Source of the DNA: an uncultured Collinsella sp.
GTDB lineage: Bacteria; Actinomycetota; Coriobacteriia; Coriobacteriales; Coriobacteriaceae
NCBI GenBank assembly: GCA_958447915.1
Contig: CAUDCB010000117.1
Span: 1 to 6,248, forward strand
Direction: 5' to 3'
DNA: 6,248 bases
Of the stretch, positions 5,701-6,248 are shown piece after piece. The translations under genes and the position numbers were made by a program. Position 1 is the stretch's first letter. Every line of letters begins with the position of its first letter. The notes under the pieces were generated by a model that saw only the letters and a list, made by a program, of their open reading frames with translations, was not told the origin of the DNA and did no database searches.

Positions 5701-6248
5701 GAAATCAACTGAGCTGCTACCGATGTAGTCACCCATGCCGTTAATTGTGGCATGGCCGGTCCCCAAAGCATTGTTATTAGCGTACGTCACCTTATAGTCA
5801 ACGCCCTCGCGAAGAACGGAGCCACCATCCTTAGTCGAAACGAAGACACGAGGTTCAATCGCACTTCCCTTATACAGATAGACATTCCGTTTAGTGGTAA
5901 CGAGACACTCCCCAAGATCGCCCTTCGCGATCTGGAAGTAGACGGTCTTTTCGCCAGTAAAGTTGTCCTTACCCTTTATGGTGACAGAAGCGGTCCCTAC
6001 CTTCCCGTTATCGAAATAGGAGACGTCGAAGTCTATGTCCACGGAGAGCTCTTGCCCACCGAAAGTCACCGAGACGCCAGGTTCGGCCCTACCGTTCTTG
6101 AGAAGGCAGGGAGAAATAGGGGCTATGTCGGCGGAATTGATATCAGCAGGAAGGATCCTGTATTCAACCTTCTTGTTCTCGGTCGTTCCGTCTTTCCAGC
6201 AGTCAAGATTAGGATCATCGAGAGCAATCTCGACAGAATACTCCCCCA
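2716..6248 (-). CDS. Large Ig-like-repeat surface protein with triple CWB2 anchor (5' end outside window)
   Basis: This is a very large wall-attached surface protein, probably an adhesin or structural stalk. The frame is open from the window edge to TAG at 2716-2718, giving 1176 complete codons (residue 1 here is the codon at 6246-6244). The true start and signal peptide are upstream of the window. A GTG at 6069 lies inside a repeat and is not a credible start. Order of parts: end of an Ig-like domain with a W-x-D-G-T-T motif (1-33); seven Ig-like repeats (34-611); two PPC-like domains (about 624-719 and 727-857); three CWB2 repeats (870-973, 974-1074, 1075-1176). The protein ends directly after the third repeat, with no LPXTG and no C-terminal membrane segment, so the anchor is the CWB2 unit. 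Fifteen Cys are visible, many for an exported Gram-positive protein. No catalytic motif is seen. The anchor DNA is GC-rich (73% in 3181-3240 and 3421-3480), unlike the downstream gene. Confidence 0.93.
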   Translation of the reverse strand, partial: GEYSVEIALDDPNLDCWKDGTTENKKVEYRILPADINSADIAPISPCLLKNGRAEPGVSVTFGGQELSVDIDFDVSYFDNGKVGTASVTIKGKDNFTGEKTVYFQIAKGDLGECLVTTKRNVYLYKGSAIEPRVFVSTKDGGSVLREGVDYKVTYANNNALGTGHATINGMGDYIGSSSVDFAIVDTIDLSTYCTAHAYDAFYTGGEVCPRVDVRLNTESYDEAYGNGGASRSEDAPIEGQDYTVSYEDNVESGMATAVVRGRGRYTGEARVQFHILRKSDFDLSDCSVRLDPPSGADRYSYALKGGEYSFLYTGSAVEPDVSVSLYGGSGIYVELRAGVDYELDYRSNTEPGSATVAVRGINGLSGSQSLGFNVVRKLSVADLLLTKYDFEQSVYQLKPGFALAPKLKASSSFIEGADYTLSYSNCDKAGNGLVTVTGIGRYAGNVVIEVPIVESLDRSLLSDCSFDKIEDQVYTGSEIYPSVVLRNASGAEVDQARECSLHYSNNVNVGKATVTASEGASSSSYIGETSINFNILPADIDDAYFAPIGDEIYTGNAIKPDVLVRFNGKTLVKGIDYDLSYSDNIEVGTAQVVVTGKGNFGGKREMTFNIVRPVIEFDQDMVEGKTVSTSWTKKVNVTSYRMVLNRGGMVRIRTSFSRIDSVLCSIQNENGDIIQSWAPSDGGDYGFFALPAGTYYFQYIGSPKSYGGFVYASYSMTPFGEPADTIYEVEDNNGTGDGHTIDGDATPIEIGRCFAGSNYYAITDGYGDLDYFKFTVTKRGRYSMSLATSARLMFALTDAQGNILNNRDTGSSIVAQSGTEQLAGLDFGTLEPGTYYVRVLSTDRAAVGSPYYGFIFDSSEPESAERGVGRVSGDTRYDTMASLAGRGNWAVGGSVILASGANYPDALAASSLAGGLDAPILLTDPNGLSDAARGRLESLCPSRVFIVGGNAAVSPDVERQVKELLGFGCAVFRVAGQTRYETSLVAAEINPKSSDTVIVATGGNYADALSVSPYAFASGSPVLLCDSASGLAGAAVESIHSGGYSRAVIVGGTAAVPASVEGQLQSAGIRDVTRLSGATRFETSSRIADFELASGLGFSMDGVLLATGMNFPDALSAGPLAGRSRSPLLLVDPGASYVSSYLSKYKGTVRSATVVGGAAAVPELDKATIACVLGI
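2719..3639 (-). repeat. Complete triple CWB2 cell-wall anchor
   Basis: Three repeats of about 101-104 residues begin R-V-S-G-D-T-R-Y-D-T (3639-3328), R-V-A-G-Q-T-R-Y-E-T (3327-3025) and R-L-S-G-A-T-R-F-E-T (3024-2719). Each has an A-S/T-G-x-N-Y/F-x-D-A-L motif and a V-G-G-x-A-A-V motif. Three tandem copies are the usual complement. In clostridial Cwp proteins such a triplet binds an anionic wall polymer without covalent attachment. The polymer in this organism is not known from the sequence. Confidence 0.93.
3676..4068 (-). other. PPC-like beta-sandwich domain 2
   Basis: Residues about 727-857 show the fuller PPC pattern: Y-E-V-E-D-N-N-G-T, A-T-P-I-E-I-G, D-L-D-Y-F-K-F-T-V, G-R-Y-S-M-S-L, F-A-L-T-D-A-Q-G-N-I-L, then L-E-P-G-T-Y-Y-V-R-V. 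PPC domains usually sit at the C-terminus of secreted peptidases and other exported proteins. Here the domain lies between the Ig-like stalk and the wall anchor, with no peptidase in view, so it is probably structural or ligand-binding. Confidence 0.72.
4090..4377 (-). other. PPC-like beta-sandwich domain 1
   Basis: Residues about 624-719 of the visible protein have the layout of a pre-peptidase C-terminal (PPC-like) domain: W-T-K-K near the start, a Y-R-M-V-L strand, L-C-S-I-Q-N-E-N-G-D-I-I, and the typical late L-P-A-G-T-Y-Y-F-Q-Y motif at 692-700. The D-Y-F motif is replaced by S-Y-R. The assignment rests on this pattern and on the clearer second copy next to it. Confidence 0.55.
4414..6248 (-). 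repeat. Array of Ig-like beta-sandwich repeats (seven full, one partial)
   Basis: Repeats of about 73 to 99 residues share Y-T-G-x-A/E-I/V-x-P-x-V-x-V, then G-x-D-Y-x-L/V-x-Y-x-N-N, then G-x-A-x-V-x-V-x-G-x-G-x-Y-x-G and a closing F-x-I. Approximate bounds in residues from the window edge are 34-106, 107-184, 185-276, 277-375, 376-453, 454-536 and 537-611. Residues 1-33 end a different but related unit (C-W-K-D-G-T-T ... V-E-Y-R-I). I recognise the style as the Ig-like repeats common in Gram-positive surface proteins but cannot name the exact family from sequence alone. They probably act as a stalk that projects the N-terminus from the wall. Confidence 0.8.

Noticed and set aside
6067..6069. 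GTG as the start of the upstream gene
   Set aside because: The frame stays open for 59 more codons to the window edge, those codons encode the start of the same Ig-like repeat and the end of another, and no signal peptide follows the GTG.

Overview
The window holds two large genes on the minus strand, both cut by the window edges, separated by 63 bp. Both encode very large exported surface proteins that end in tandem cell-wall-binding repeats of the CWB2 type (the type found in clostridial Cwp proteins). No RNA gene, mobile element, CRISPR array or metabolic gene is visible. CWB2 anchors joined to BspA-like repeats (F-D-T-S / G-C-S-S-L) and to Ig-like repeats (Y-T-G ... G-x-D-Y ... S-Y-x-N-N) are a style I associate with gut or oral Coriobacteriia (Collinsella, Olsenella, Atopobium and relatives). 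That assignment is an inference from protein style and moderate-to-high GC, not from a marker gene.

Region 2716-6248 (upstream gene, N-terminus outside the window): at least 1176 codons. From N to C it has the end of one Ig-like domain, seven further Ig-like repeats, two PPC-like beta-sandwich domains, and a complete set of three CWB2 repeats ending at a TAG stop. Region 2653-2715 is the only non-coding DNA. It carries a Shine-Dalgarno site for the next gene, a weak possible promoter and no terminator hairpin, so the two genes may be transcribed together. Region 1-2652 (downstream gene, C-terminus outside the window) is open for all 884 codons. It has a signal peptide, an acidic Ser/Ala/Thr/Pro linker, three copies of a composite Trp/Cys module with 1, 2 and then 6-7 BspA-type 26-residue repeats, and a CWB2 anchor cut in its second repeat.

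The two proteins probably do related jobs: different exposed repeat domains (Ig-like versus BspA-like) are presented from the same kind of wall anchor, as expected of adhesins or host- or matrix-binding proteins. No enzyme active site is recognisable in either. The most notable points are the nested triplication with growing repeat number in the downstream gene, and the strong base-composition and synonymous-codon contrast between the two anchors despite near-identical protein motifs. I see no evidence for a wholly new biological system here.
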